A stretch of 64,000 bases of DNA, from the NCBI GenBank assembly GCA_964036045.1, contig OZ038385.1, positions 34,574,101-34,638,100 on the forward strand. The letters are read 5' to 3'. The notes under the pieces were generated by a model. The model had not been told where the DNA came from. It searched no databases and saw nothing but the letters and a program-made list of their open reading frames with translations. Shown piece by piece: positions 20,914-35,900 of this stretch; position 1 is the stretch's first letter; each line of letters begins with the position of its first letter. The position numbers were made by a program, and so were the translations under genes. This DNA is from Eutreptiella sp. 'Long Island Sound 2002'. Taxonomy: Eukaryota > Euglenozoa > Euglenophyceae > Eutreptiales > Eutreptiaceae.

Positions 20914-23900
20914 CTGTGCTTCATTCCGCAGGGCGAAGTCATATTCTGGCCCTTGCAGATATGGCATCACCAACGTGTTCAACAGAGCCTCCAACGCTAA
21001 GTAGTCTGACTGCGTATCAGCAATCGTATCGGGCCTGCTCAAAGGCACAGGCACGGCATGGCAGGGCAGGACGCGGCAAACACAATAGGACAGATTGTGG
21101 CCGCAGTGGGCAGGAAGGGCAGAGCAGCACACTGCAGGACAGCACAGCGCAGGGCGAAGCACGGAACTTGCGCGCGCATGCCCCACCCGCTGCACCTTCC
21201 GCATACCTCTACAGACCCGACAGCAGCAAGGGCCTATAGCCTGCCAGTGTATTGTTGCAAAGGTGAAAAGGAACGGTTGGGACCCACTAGTTTGGGTGCC
21301 ACATTTTCGCCCACCTTCAGCTTGCAAGAAACAGCCAATAACAGGCTGTTGGCCACTTCTGCTGGCCTGGGGATGCACGATGCACCCATACTGAGAGCTT
21401 CCAGGGACTTTAGTGTGGACCACCTTCATGTACATCGGTACAGGTTCAACCCGTGGGGCATACCCGGCGTTCTGTGGGCACTGCTCACGGACCAAGAAGT
21501 CCGAGAGTTCCAAAGTCGGGCCTGGCCTAGCAATAGGACATATATCTGGCGGTCCTCTGTCCATCTGCAGTGGCACACGCGCACGCATTCTGAAACCGCA
21601 AATCACTACGGCAGGAACGCCGCCAAACTATGGTTTCTCCATTGGGGACCGCTATGGTGTAGTATGTGAAGTGAGACGTGCTGCACATGGGGGCGTTGGT
21701 GAAGAGGACAGTCGCGTGGTCCCTCATGGACCTCCCTGTGGCCATGGCAAGCGGTCCACACGTTGCCTTCAGCTTCTGATCGGCTTTGGTGCGGTGTCTT
21801 ATGGTCCATCTCTCCGTTTCAGCGGTTCTTGCTTCTGATCTCAGGATCGGGATTCAGACAACGCGGACGGCCAAGTACACATAGGGATGAGCACAATGCG
21901 GGGGGGAGCACCTGAGTAAACCCGCCACTCGCTTGTTGCCTCCACGGTGGTCGCTTTCGGGTGTGTCCTGAGTTATACATCGGAGACACACTTGGTTCGT
22001 GGGCGTCCGTAGTACACGGGAGGCAAAAGCAGCGAATAGCAGAGCAAGGCGGCTCAGTGCAGCGCATCACGTGGGAGGACAGTACAGACTACTGCAGGGC
22101 AGGGGAAGCCACGCTGCGTGAGATATTGTGACACAGCGCAGCGTCTTCGGTGTCCATTTTTCCGGTGAGGAGAGCTGAAGTGCACTCAATGCCGCATGAA
22201 AATGAGCAGTATACTAAACTCACGGATGCATGGGAAGGAAAGCTTTGGTCTTGGTTTGGCTTTGGTTTGGCTGACTCCATGTGTTCAACTCGAGTGCTCA
22301 ACAGGTGGTTCTTGGAAATAGGCATGCCACACGTGTATACACTGGATCCAGCGGAAGCCCAGGGTCATACTGAGGGTCATCAGTGCGCGGACGCGAAATC
22401 TGACAACGCTGGTGAATTGGCACAACCCCTGAGCAATGATTCTGACCCCCTACACGTGGTCCGCAAACGCACCTGCTCCAGGGTCAGCTCTCGTGATTCA
22501 TCCACCATCACCGAGCTCACGTCATCCATTCCTCCATTCCACTGATCCATTGCCCCGTTGCCTGCCTTCAAACTTCCTGAGGCGCCATTAGCCTGCAGCA
22601 ACAACTGCTGCTGTTGCTGCAGCTGTTGCTGCTGCTGCTGCAACTGTTCCCGCTGCTGTTGCAACTGCTGCTGCAGAGCTTCATTATTCTTGTTTGCTTG
22701 GGCAGCCTCTTGGGCTTTGGCAGCCATCTGACCAACAAACAGGAACCGGTGCAGGTCATCGCGTGGACACATGAACGAGCAGTACTAAATTCCACACAGT
22801 TCTGCAGCGCGTGCTGCCGCTGCACTGCTGGTGTAATTTTGGGTGGCGACGGAGAGACGGTCTTGGGGACGGTGGTTTCGCCGTCGTAGCATCATCACTG
22901 CTCACAGCGAGTACAAAGGTAGAGCCGTGCAGTCGTCGCCATTTTGAGCTGCAACCAATCATCCACTTGACATTGTACCCTCGGTCCACTTGCGTGCATG
23001 CACATGCACAGAGCTATCTGTCAGGCAGTCTTCATCCCTCGGACGATGTGGGCCGACTGGACTGTGGAGCCCCTGCACTCGAGAGGCTTCAATGAAGGGG
23101 TTTGCCATAGCGATTCAAAGTGCCGGTTGGCCGGATATACGCACTTGCTTGGCTGTTCAAAGAGATTGTCTACATGGCTTGCCCTCAGATGGGGAAACGT
23201 ATTCAGAAGGTTGGACGGTTGTCACTCTGCTCACAGCGCGCGCGGGGGGGGTGGGCCAAACCTACTGCTCCAGATCAAAAAACGACAAATCCACACACAG
23301 CACCTTGCCTTGCAAATCTTGGATCTGCACATCCTTCATGTGCAGGACGCGGGCCCACTTGTAGTCGGAGTCCTTGTTGGCGGCCACCTTCGTCAGATTC
23401 GACACCTCGGCCATTGCAGTGCGAACCGCTTGCTGAAAAAATGCAGCGGGTGCGCAGCGCATGAAGACCGATTGCAGCCATGATCCTACGTCCAAAGCCT
23501 ACAGCAGGCACCGTGCCATGCACAGAACCAGCACTTCACGTTTAGTGTTGCTGAAGGCTGCTGATGAAGAATGAAAGATGACGGGGGTTGCTGAGTGCTA
23601 ATGAGAATTGTTGATAGCTGTTTGAGTTGTTGGAAAAGGGGTGAAAAGGGGTGTTGGAGTAGATATATGGCGGCTGTTGAAGGTCAGCCCTGGCTGTTGG
23701 GGATGCGGGAGGCCTTCTGAAGGGGTTGGAGCGGTCGGAGTGCGCCGTTCAGCACGTTGAAGCGCTGCAAAAAGCCAAAAACGGGCTGCGAAGGGCTGTT
23801 GAGGATTGTTGAGACCTGCTGAGGGTGAGCTCGGCGTCCATTGCAGCTGCGGAGACGGGGGTCCTTTGAGCCTGTTTCCCAGACCATGCCAACCTTCTCA

Positions 23901-26900
23901 TGAGGCTCCAAGGGCTGGGTCCACCAAAAGCGTGGCAGGACGGCTGGAATTGCTCAAAGAAATTGATTTTAAACAAAATCCAGGAAAATCTGGTTCACCG
24001 CCCCTTTTTTTCCAAAAATGTGTTCTGAGTCAAGTCCACTGGGAATAAGTAAGGTCTGGGCCTTCTCGCCTGCTATACCGGCTCGAAAGCCCCCTCCTCG
24101 TGGTTGCAATAGACCGCGGGCCATTGGGTTATCGGGCTATTGAATACAAGTGACGGTTGCGGGTGGTCACCGAGGGCCAGTGAGGCGCGTCTCGGTGAGT
24201 GACGCTGTCCAGGCGAAGGGTTGGTCAAGGGTGTTCGCCCGGAATGAGGGCTGTGGAGACCAGAGGGTGCGACGGAGGGTTTCGAGGGCTGGAGTGCAGC
24301 CCGTCAAGAGGATCGCTCAGCGGTACTGAACGCTGTTCAGTGGTCTTCGGGGCCGCAACGGCTATTCCTGGCCTTGTACACGGGCTCCGGGGAGGGACGG
24401 AGCGTGACAGGACCTCGGCATGTGCTGTGCGCTCCTCGGCGGCCGCAACCCTTTTGCTGGCCTCCACGTGAGCCGCCTCAATCCTCTGGTCACATTCCTC
24501 GGTCAGCTTCTGCATCTTCGCCTGCATTGCACGCACTTTCTCGTCCGCCATAATCTTGTCCTGCTCGATCTGCGCCGCCATCTGCACGACCTTCTTCAAC
24601 TACGAGGCGTGAGGCACAGGAGGCAGACAAAGGCCACCCGGACCACCGCTGGACCCTGCGCACCACCACAGTTCCCTCGCCAACCACTGCCGCCCCCGGG
24701 AGAGGCTTTCCGCAATCGGAAATTCAGGCGTTTGGGAGGTGCCTGTGGTTGTGACTTCTGGGCCGTACTACCCTATGCACCCCAGCGAAACTCAGGGCAG
24801 AGGGAACAAGGGCATGGGGGCGTTGCCCGAGAGAAATGAACAGCGTGTTGGAGGCATGGGCAGATGCAACGGTTCGTCGACGAAAAACCAAGTGGTTTGC
24901 CAAGCCTCACACACTACGAGACGCATACGAGAATGCGGAATATGGCCCCGACTGCCGACTTTACCCCGTTTTGGGGGGGGTGGGGGGAGGGTTCCCATGA
25001 TGGCACTGCGACTTGACCAGAAATCAGGAATCGTTATCGAATGCCGATCAGCGTCAAAATGTCGGTATCCTGTAAACTGCAGCACGAGCAAATCTGCCCC
25101 TGGGCCCACAACAACAGAGGAAGCAGCCGCAAGGAGTAGCGGGGTTGTAAAGCGGGGCGAGTTTGAGCTTTGCTGCCCGTCGCCAAAAAAGAGACATTGG
25201 TAGGTACAGAGGCAACCAACACGGGACACAGAATTCGACATGCAAAGCGGTATGTGAAGGGAGCGAATGCAAATGGAAGGGCACCGAAGCAAGCTGCCAC
25301 CAGTCGCTAAAGCCGGCATGTCATTGCCAATTCTCTGCTTTCCAGACCACCAGAAACCCCATCTATGGCTCCAGGGTCGTTCGCTTGACGCTGTAGGCAC
25401 TGTATCCTGGGTCATTGCGATCTTGAGCTTGTGGGCGGGGCGCGAGCCGACGACCTGGACCACTCCAAGGGGACGGGCAGCTGGAGGTTACTGGTAAAAG
25501 GTGTCATTGATTGACACTGCCCGACGGTGTTTGGTTCGTACGCGCTCCTGTTTCCCGCGCGCCCCCCTTGTCCCACAGACCATGGGCATTGTTGTGTATC
25601 AAACCTCTCTCCACCTTCCGGGGCCATGGGAGGGGAATCTGCCCCTGCCCCGGTCCCTGCGGCAACCGTTGCCCCTGCCCTTGCCCTGCCCATATTCCTC
25701 CCCCGGTTCCGGTCCCTGGCCCCAAAACGGTCAAAGGAGGTTCTGGCGGACTCCTGGACACACGTACACAGCGCAAGAACAACCAGCGTCACACCGCCCC
25801 AAACCGAATGCACACAGGGCAGCGGCAGGCAATAGGGCAGGCATTAAACGTTTCGTCAGGCCTGGCACGTGGAGTACAAAGCGTGAACCATCTGACCAGG
25901 CGTCTTTCTGTGAAGACTGCGGCGTCAGGCGACCCCCCCTGGCGGTCAACAGGCATCCCGCACACACACACACACACCTTTCGCTTATCCTGCTCGATGG
26001 AGTCTTGGACGTCCTCCAATTGTGCTTGGCGATCCAAAAGCGCCTCCTCTTCGTTGTCGAGTTCCAGTTCCCGCTGCTGCACCAGTTCGTTCATCTCCAA
26101 AATCCGTTCCTCCAGGGCCCGCCCATCCTCAATGGACTCGGCCAGCCTTTGCTCGGACATCTTCAACGCGTGCTTCACCTGGTCAAGCACATCACACAGT
26201 CAGGAATGTCACATCACAGAGTTGACAGGGGGGGAGTGCACAACCAACATCTTTTTGGAACTCTGGGCACTGCCAGGGACGTGGCCGTCCTGGGAAACAC
26301 TAGCACTGGACCTGACAACTCTTTTCTCCCCAAGCCCTTTGTCAGCTGTCTGGCTCTCTTTGCTTTTCTTGAGGGAAGGTTTGCTGAGGATGTGAAAGAG
26401 GAGGAGGAGGAGGAGGAGGAGGAGGAGGACCTGCTCGCGGTAAACGGCCGCTCGCGGCATCGACGGCTGGTCTAAGGGACGGACCGTCGACTAATCCTCT
26501 GTGCTCCACCTTACACATGCTCTGAGGGTGTCGTGGGAGTGAAACGTACATAGCCCCCGGGAGACCGTCCGGTGAGCCATGCCCTACTCACCCTTACTTG
26601 AGGCGCCCCAACTCAGAGCCTATCACAGGGTACCATGGGGCGTCTTCACAAACACCCGTGGTCAGACTGCGTGCGGTCATGGTGATCCTCCCGGTATCCA
26701 AGTCAGATTAAGCGGTCCCCTCGAGTCGTTTCTTTGCATGCTTACCCTCCCTATAAAACCCATTGCCTGTGCAATGCAAGCCTTATAGATCAATGGGTAT
26801 GGACGTCCTCCCCTGTGTGGCGCACCCCCTAGGCACTGGGGAAATCTAACCACCAGGTTCATTGGCTCTGACTCTGCGACCGCTCTTGTTTGTGTTCTGC

Positions 26901-29900
26901 GCGTGACGCTCCGTGCTCTCGCGTTTGACTGCGTGTCCTAACATGGACGTCCTCCCCTGAGCAGCAAACCCCTTTGGGTTTCAACCGCTAGGTTCTCCGG
27001 CTCCTATTGCGCTGTTTTCCTCCTTTTCTGTGCCCCGACCCCCGTTTTCCTCCCCGTTGCGCCCCACGTGTGCTTTTGTCTGTTTGTGCGCACCTTGCTC
27101 TGTTCTTGGTCTGCCTGCTCTTTGTCGTCCCTCGTGTGTTGGGTCTGCACCTATGCCCTTTAATGCTGGGCCTTTGCTGATGTCCTCCGATGCCGGGCTT
27201 GATCTAATGCCCTCCGATGTTGGGCCTGCACCGATGCCCTCTGATGCTGGGCTTGTACCTGATAATTGCTGGGTATGTAGTCGGGCAGAGGACACCACCC
27301 GGACGCTTCATGGACTTGGTGGTATAGCATCATCCTCTGAACTGCTACATGCTGGGGAATGTCCTTGGTCTCTTCCTGGGCATGGGCAGCGATGCAGTCC
27401 ATGGGTCCATTTTGTATCTGCCATTTGTTGCTGCGGTGTCCTATTGCTTGTTTACGTTTGTTTTACGCTGCGCACCTCGTGTTGGTGTTGTTGGTTTTGG
27501 TTGCTTCTGCAGGGGAAAATAGGGGGTGACTTGTGTGCACCCTATTGTATAGCCACACGGGTTGCTGCCGCTCTGGTTATATAGTCATCGGGTGATGCTT
27601 TTTATTGCGGACCCTCCTGCATGATCACACAGGTCGACACTGCTCTGACCATGCATTCTTTGGGCCATTTTCCTGGTCCCCGGAAAGGGGAAAGCAGCCT
27701 AGGGCCAGCACCACTTTGTGGTGGCTTAAAAATGGGCCAACTGGGGCTGAAAGAGGGGGGGGGGGGGGCTATCATTTGGGAATGAAGAGGACGGAATGAC
27801 AGAAACAGGTGGAGAATCAAATGCAAACCAAGGAACACACTCCACAGGCCGAGGAGGGCGCAGGCGTGGGGGAGGTTTGGCACAATGCCTCAGTATCTGA
27901 TTGCCTTTGGCAGCGCCTATTGGCCTCTCGCCACTGCTCATTCTGACCCTCTGTGGGCCCGAACGTGTTTTGGTTGTGTCAACGGAGCCCCTGGATGACT
28001 TGTCCTGCTTAACTACTCCAGGGTCGGCCGTCCCGGAGACAGGCTGTTGCCCGTGCCGTTGACCGGGTGCATCCAGATGCACACTCCGAGTCCATGCGGG
28101 GGTTTGCCGACTCTAGCACTGACTTGAGCGCGTGAGGCGTGGGGGGGGGGGGGGTCCTGGTCTTGGACAACGCCAGACCCATGGCCCAGCACCTCCCAAC
28201 GCTTCAGGCCCATGGCCAGCAGGTGTGGATTGGGTGATGCTTGCTCTGGCAGCTCTCAGGTCTCAGGTTTCTCTCGCTGTGTCATTTGCCGTGCGCCCTC
28301 AGGGCACCATGCGGGCGCTCTCGGGGCCTCCAACCGCCGCTCTCTAGTCATCAGGTTCTCTCCCCTGGCCATTGGACTCTGGGCTGAGCCTCCCACTACT
28401 CGCCCTCCACTGTGTACGAGGGTTTGAACTAGCTCTCTGGCTGTCACGTTCTCTCCCCCAGCCACTAGACCGGTACCATGCCCTAAGGGCGAAGTGCAAA
28501 TGACCAGGCGCCCCGAGAGCGCCCTCATGATGTGTGGATGGTACACCACACATAATCATCGTAGATAATGCCAAGGCAATATACCCAACAACCGGAGGCT
28601 GTTGGCAGGTGTGTGCTGTAACTCGCTGGTAACATAGTAGATGCATGGCGACCCATGGCTTGACCAATTGACTTGCCGCCCTAAGAGTGCCCATGTGCCA
28701 CCTTGAGGGTGCACCGCAAATCAAATGACCAGGCGCCCTGAAAGTGCCTGTATGGCATTGTGAGCGCAAGAACATTCTCCTTGAGAGCACCTGTGTGGCA
28801 CCGTGAGGGCACACCGTAGATGACCTGGCGCCCCGTGAGCACATGCATGGCACCTTGAGGATGCACTACCAATGGCCAAGTGCCCCAAGAGCGCCCGCAT
28901 GGTGCTGTGAGCGTTTTGCAGATGAACAAGCACTTTGCGACCTCCAATCGCTGCCATCCTCCCACCATGTTCTCCCCCTTGGCCACTAGACTGTGGGACG
29001 AGCCTCTTGCCTCTCACCCATTCCAATGTGTGCCAAGGTAGGTACTCCAAATGCCGCCATCCCGCCGCCATGTTCTTCCCCCTAGCCACTGGATTTTGGC
29101 CTGAGCCGACCCTCCAGGCCCGGGGGGGGGGGGGGGGGGTTGTAGACAGTTGGTCCAGGCTCGGGCCTCAATTGACTGGGCCCATTGTGGGCACATAAGA
29201 ACATTGCACTAAACACGTCGGAGCAATTTTTTTGGGGGCAGCGGGGCTGGATTGACCAGGCACATTGCATTTCCAATCCACAATCATCCAACCTGTAAGC
29301 TAGTGCTGGGCAGTGCCAAGTGTCGCGAAGTGTCACGGGAAATTTCCGCCAAGTGTTGCCAAGTGTCCTGAAAAATTCTGCCAAGTGCTAGGTCATAATA
29401 TGTTCCCGATACAGCAGGGTGTGCGCAGGCATCCAAGCTGCATCCAAGCTCTTTCTGGGTGTGGCCCCAATGCAGCAGGGTATACGGAGGTAATTACCAT
29501 CTGCACTCTTCATGAATGTGGCGCTGAGGCGGTAGGAGACATGTCATGATTACCAATCAGGGTTTGGGTTGGCGTGTGGTTGAAAAACATGTGGGGAGGT
29601 GCTGATGCACGATCAGGATACAGGAATGTGGAGGCGCAAAGATGACCTCTTCTGTCTCATGGTGCGCCCGTTGCAATTCGTCCGACAACTTCTGCATTTG
29701 ACTGTCCTTAGCGATGTACTGAGATTCCTTTTCTGCCACAATTTCCTTTGAGGAGGTGCAAAAGACATGGGCAGCGGTGCACAGCCAACCCGTCCAGGAA
29801 ATAGGATCAAAAGAGGACAGGGAGCAGGACCTCTGGCAGAGCCCAGTCGGGCGTTCTGTGTCTGCAAAGGAGCAGTGGGGGGGGGACGGACTGAGCCCCA

Positions 29901-32900
29901 TCAATTGCACGGGTGAGAAATCCAGTAGCGCTCTTCTGCAAGCGGCCGTTGTACTCAATAAAAACACACAGCCCCCTCCCCTGGATAAAGGTAAGGCTGA
30001 GGTTTGGGGCGGGGGCTCAGGAACCTTTTACTGCCAACAGGGACCCAGCCTCCCTCTTCCCTGCAAGTGGCTGCCAGCTCGTGGGTGTGGGTGCGTGTGG
30101 TGCACGCGCGCGTGTGTGTTTTCGTGTGTTGGCGCATCAACGAGGGAGACCCATGAGGAGGATATGCATGTCCTGTCCTGCAAAACAAGCCGCCTGGATG
30201 CACCCGTTGGTGCGCCGGCGACTGCCTTCATGTTCAGCCGAGGAACGTGACACGAGGCTCTCCTACTGTCTGACAATCTCTTTTGATTCGAGGGAGGGGG
30301 ATGCATGTCTTGCCCCACGTTTTCTGGGCGGCATTGGGTCAAGCCGAGCTTTTGCTTCAAAATGCAACCTGTTCAGTAGTATTCCTTCGGAGGATCGTCA
30401 ATAGAACAAAACATCACGTGCAACTCGAAATATATCGAAACCCAGCGAAAGCGGCAAAACACTCCCACAGAGAAGCACGAAAACAATTCTCTGGCTCTGT
30501 TCCGTGTGTGTGGTTACTTTGGTTGAGCACGGATACTGCCAACGACAGTTGACCACCCATCGTTGTTACCCTCCAGATAACCATCCGTTGCCTTCCGTGC
30601 AGCCCAGGCCCCGTAAATTTCATCCATCCTTTTATACCCCGAACAATGGATAAGGGTGTGAACCCACAGAACTGGAAGCAAGAGGGCACACCCGGGTCTT
30701 GTCTTCGTGTTTGGATACCAAATCATTCAAAGAGTCACGATGGTGCTGTGATGCAGTGATACATTGGATCAGACACTAGAGCAGGCGTCCTCAGAAACGG
30801 ACGCATACAATGCATGGAGGGTCACGAGAGTGCACACACGCACGACTTGCCGCACTCAATACTCTCCCCTCCTCAATTCAAATGAACCAATCCGAATACA
30901 CCAAAATCGAGCTCTAATCTCTTTCATCTGGCACGATTTCTAGCGCGACCATCCGTGCAGAAATGCACACTTTTGTCAACTTCGGGAACCCCATTCATGG
31001 TGCAGAATCATCCAGCAACATGAGCACATGCAAATTAGCACAAAACCACGAACGTCGGAAGCAAACCACAACAACATGTGACCTCGAGTTGCTGAATGAC
31101 CTCTTCCTTCAGCTTGATAACGCCCTTCAGCCGATATACTTCGGTATCCAGATCGCTCTGAACAATAAAACAGCTGCAACCAGCGAATTGAACTGTAATC
31201 TGCTGCTCATTCCTCAATGCTCCAATCTGACGTGGGCTTGTTTTACTGGGGTGGGTTTTCTTTGGACGTGGGGCCCATCGTTTTGTATTTACATGCCCCC
31301 CCCCCCCCCCCACACACACACAATTTCCTTCGCGAAAAAGGCTGCATTATTTTGTTGTTGTGGATCATCCAGCAGAGCACTCGGGACCGTGTTGCAAAGA
31401 GGCCAAAGAGGTGGAGGGCAAAATTGAAGGAACGCAGAACCGCACAGGGGGTAGAGAGGGTGGTTTAGGGACGCATATGCGGCTGAGGGTAAGGCAGGGT
31501 TATGTCAAGGAAAGATATCGAAGATTGACGAGCAATTGTTAGATGTGTAAAAAAAAAAAGGACGGTTGAAGAGGGGTAAGGGGGACGATGAGAGAGCTAC
31601 TTTGGGTTGGAGAGGGGCACGTTGCCCCGGGGTCATGGAGAAGGGGAAGGGTGGTAGACAGTTGGAGCATTGCTGTGGGTCATTGAGGGATAAAGAGGCT
31701 GGGCAGGGTCGCAGAGGAGTAAGGCGTGCAAAGAGTTGGGGTGTCGGGGTAGAAGGGGTAGGATGTGTGCTGCAGCGGGCTTTTCGAGAGTCGTGAAGTT
31801 TGTGGAAGGGTATTGGAGGAGAACTCATTGGGTTTTGCCGTATACCCGTGCAGGTACGCCTGCACGTAGGAGGTAAAGGTACGCCTGCATGTAGGAGGTA
31901 AATAACAACAATACTTCCCCAAACCTCACCTCACTAGAGCCATGCCCGCATTGCCCATCCCGTCTTAGACGGCGCCACGGCTGCAGAGCCTCGCCCCACC
32001 TCCACCACGACCCCCCAGCTCCCCCACTCGCACGCCCGATCACCCAAACGCATCCTTGTGGTGCCCGGCCGCCCAACTATCTCGACCATCATACACTGGA
32101 GAGGCAACGGCTCATCCAGCTCGCGCAAAATAGGCCCGCGCATGCGCATGTGCTCTTGGGACAGACCTCTGCCCCTTTGGCGTCCTTCAGCTCCTTCAGA
32201 ACCTCTGCGTATCGACGTTTCATGACCGACGTCCTTTCCTCCGCGTCCAAGCGGCTTCGTTCAGCACGACTACAAACAGAACAATATCACACGCAAGTTC
32301 CCTTCCACACTGTGTCCCGAGCATTGGTCCCCTCCTTTCGGTCGTGCTTGGTCGCAGGCGAGGCTAGCCCCCGAAATATATCGTGTTCTTATGAGGCACC
32401 GAGCTGCATGCGTCTTTGTGGTTCGCTTCGTCGGCGCTGGCTTTTGAGGCATTCACGTGTGACTAGGCGCAGGATAACGGATGGCGCTGTCCTCGCCTCT
32501 CCGCTCACAGCAATGAGGGTAGATGGCCTCGCTCTCATCGCCCCTCCGCTCTGAAATCTTCTAAAACCTCCGATGCAGGCGTGACAAAGAGGTCCCAGCT
32601 TGGTCACGAACCAGACCGCATCTGAATCCTGTCTGCGTCTGTGTCTGTTGATCGGGGGCGGCAGGGTGTTTCGGGTCAAAAGGGCCCCGGAGAGGGGGGC
32701 ATCGAACGCCGAAAAAGAGCAGCCAGCATACGAATGTGAGTCCTCCAGGTGCTCCACACGTTCGCGGTCCCCCTTGCGCTTCTTCTCTTCATCGGCAAGT
32801 TTAGCACTCCACGTTTTCCAATCCATCAAATACTTCTCCTCCCATCGCTTCTCGCTCTGCATGAACTTGAGCTCCCACTTTTTGTCCAGCTGAAAGGTGG

Positions 32901-35900
32901 CATTTGGGGTTGAATCCGTTTGAAACGGGTATGTCACAAGGAATGTGCTGATCTGTGCAGCCACGGAAACCACTTGAATAGAACAACCGCCCGAAAGGAT
33001 GCCTGAATGAACAGCATCTGGCCAAGCAACCAACAGCTTCTTCGGCTACCCTGGGCCCCCTCCGGAGCACACAACCGGAGCAGGAAGCTACCACCTCGAC
33101 CATGACAAGTAATGGGCTCATCTAGCCCGCGCAAGATGGGTTGCATGAGTCCACCCATGCCTGCGCATATGCATGCGCTCGCGCGGAACACATGCGCAGA
33201 ACCAGAACCTTCAAAGTAAAGTTGAAGAACCGATTTCGGTCGGTCGCTTTGGAAGCACGCAGATCCGCAAGAAACCCATGAAGACCATGGAAATGCCCCG
33301 AAACCCGTCACCGATCCCTATGTTTTGGGAACCACAAAATGATATGCGCCAAAGGGAGGTTTGAGGAAAAAATCGATTGACCGCAGTTGCAGTGCTTTTG
33401 AATATCTGCTTTTCCATTCCGCAACAGCCCGTACAATTAGAAAGAAAGATCCTCCACATTGGCAGCACCTGTCCGTATTTATGATCCCACGCCTTCACTT
33501 CGTTTTCTCTCTGCCGGAGAACGGTGTTCGCACGCTCTACATCAGCGTTTCGGATGGCCAGCTCCGCCTCCAGCCCCTTGACGGACTCTAGTAGACTGCC
33601 AACACGGTCCTGGAAAATTGTGCGAAATGACCTCAGCGTGCGACCGGGGGACAGCGAACGTGACTCTTTGTGAGCAAAGGACACACATTTGCACGGATCA
33701 CGTTCTTTTAGTCACTCGCCGGAAGGCACCACACCTGTAGCTTAGTCATCTTTGCATCTTTCCTTTTGTTGTCCAGCGTCAGCACCGTCAACTGTTCGTT
33801 AAGCGCCCCCAGCGCGAGCTCAGAAGTCTCTTTTTGCTGTTGCATTGCTCTCTCCCTTTCTCTGTTTTCGGTCCTGAGATTCTCTTCATCAATCCTCAGA
33901 GACTGCACATGCAAAAAGTGCATTTTACACCAGAAAAGCCATGACAACGAACACGACCCACCAGGCCCTACATCCCGCTTGAAGACCATAACAAATAATT
34001 TAGCAGGGTGTTGTGTTCAGTTCAGAGATCCCTTCTGGGCACGTGGACCTGCATTACCCTGTTTGCCATCTGTAAGTGTGCTTCATAAATAGCAGTGGCT
34101 AAAGCAGATTGCGCTGCACCAATGCGCCCGAACATGTGTTTGGCAGGCATGCGGTAACAGCGCTGACCGATCGTCGGGCAACAACAATCGCGCTCCTTCC
34201 CGTTGTGAATGGTGCCGATCCGATGGGAGCATGTAATAAAATGTTTGTGTGGTGATGGTATTTTGAGGTGTACCCGACGTGGCCCAAACCAAACCAAGTA
34301 TCCAACATGTACCGCGGCAGTATCGAGGGTTGCAGACTTGCATATTGACATATGGGGTCCACAACTCAGGATTCCAAGTTCATTTCGTGCCCAACAAATA
34401 TGCGGCCCAACTGGGAGGCATGGGAGGATGTTCTCCATAATGTTGCATTTGGGATGGGAACTATCTGCACCAACGTTGACATGTGGCCGGAGTGGGTGCA
34501 TGAGGGAGTGGCTTGTAGAAATTGTTGGTGTTGGTTGGAAGCTGTTGCTGCTTGCTGGGTTGGCGAGCCATTGTGGACGCGAATGATAGGGACGCTGAAG
34601 GCATCGATTGTCAGTATTTGGATGGTTTCATTGCTTGGATGGATAGCAGGACATTAATTATCCTGTCTTTCGGTCTCCCAATCCAACCCTTGCAGCACGT
34701 CTTTAGGCACGAAACAAAGAGAGGAATACACAGCACTTCACGAGGATGGGCACTCGTGGCACCAGCCTGAGCACTGGCATTAGCAGTGAGCGACAAAAGC
34801 GCTGTGAATGTGGTGTTGGAAATGATTCTGGCAACTGACGTAGTGAGCCCCGATGTCCACCTTTTACTCCGATCTGGCGAAGAAGGGTCCAACCATGAGT
34901 GACCCGCGCGACACGTGTTCCGGTTTTTGACGTTGCTTTGTTACATCGGAACACGTGGCACTCGAGAGCCTCCCACCTCCGATGCGTGCGTAGCAGCCGC
35001 ACGCACGCATTCATTCATCCATTCTGTGGCGGTTTAGGCCCCCGCCTAGACAAAATCCGCGTGTAGTGCAGGTGAGGCGGGAGGAGTGAAATACTTTTGG
35101 AAGCAGTTGGGTGTATCTGTAACATAGGGGGCAAGTGACATCAAATGTGGTGAATTCTGGTTGTGTTCTGTGCGACCTACAAGTGAAGCTGTAGTGAGGG
35201 ATGTACCGCGTGTGTTTCGGCGCCGCCGGGGGGTCCTGTTGTGTGTGCGGAGGAGCAAGTGAGTTCAGGCATGCTGTGTGTGTTGGATGTGATCTGTGCA
35301 TGCTGGTTCGGGTGTGAGTGGTTGGTGCAAATGTGTGTGGCTGTGGTGCAGTGTGCAACGTTGTGTAGGAGTGGGGTAAGAGTGCGGAGCGGGAGAAGAG
35401 AAATACATTGGAGGCAAAGGGTGAAACTGAAAACATAGGAAGTAAGAGACATCCAATGAGTTCAAGCGGGAGGTGAGTTCTGGTTGTGCAAGGTGAGTAC
35501 AAGAGGTTCTGGTAGAGGACGGCATGGCAGAGAAGGAAATGCAGGACTGTGCTGTGTGCCGAGGAGGTGCGTGTAGTGGTGGTGCTGGGAAGCGGAGTGT
35601 GACGCAATGTAAGGGGATGAATGAGTGTTTGCTAGTTATGTAGGTGCGGATAGAAGGTCAAGTAAAGTAAATGCAACTTAGGAGTGCTCTTGGTGTGCCG
35701 TACGGGTTCCATTCGTGGTGTGTGGGGGTGTTGCTTCAAGTGCAACCGAGGGTGCTGGTGATGCTTGTGTTTTGTGTTAGGGCGCAGCCTGCGGGTGATG
35801 TTGTGTGTGGTTGGTGGGTTCGTGTGATGTAGAAATGTGTGTGGGCGCACGGGAGTGCAGTTTGCAATGGTGGTACCGCAGAGGGCAAGGAGTCGCTGGA

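Noticed and set aside
25501-26475. 324-codon and 294-codon plus-strand frames
   Set aside because: They are antisense to the 67-codon coiled-coil exon at 25978-26178, and their ends are CA and GAG microsatellites.
34300-34400. Retroviral-type integrase core (HIDIWGP)
   Set aside because: Only one short motif is present. The remaining catalytic residues and a zinc-binding domain were not found.
35011-35607. 198-codon T/H/P-rich protein on the minus strand
   Set aside because: Composition follows the GT-rich DNA and the internal repeats. It has no domain pattern.
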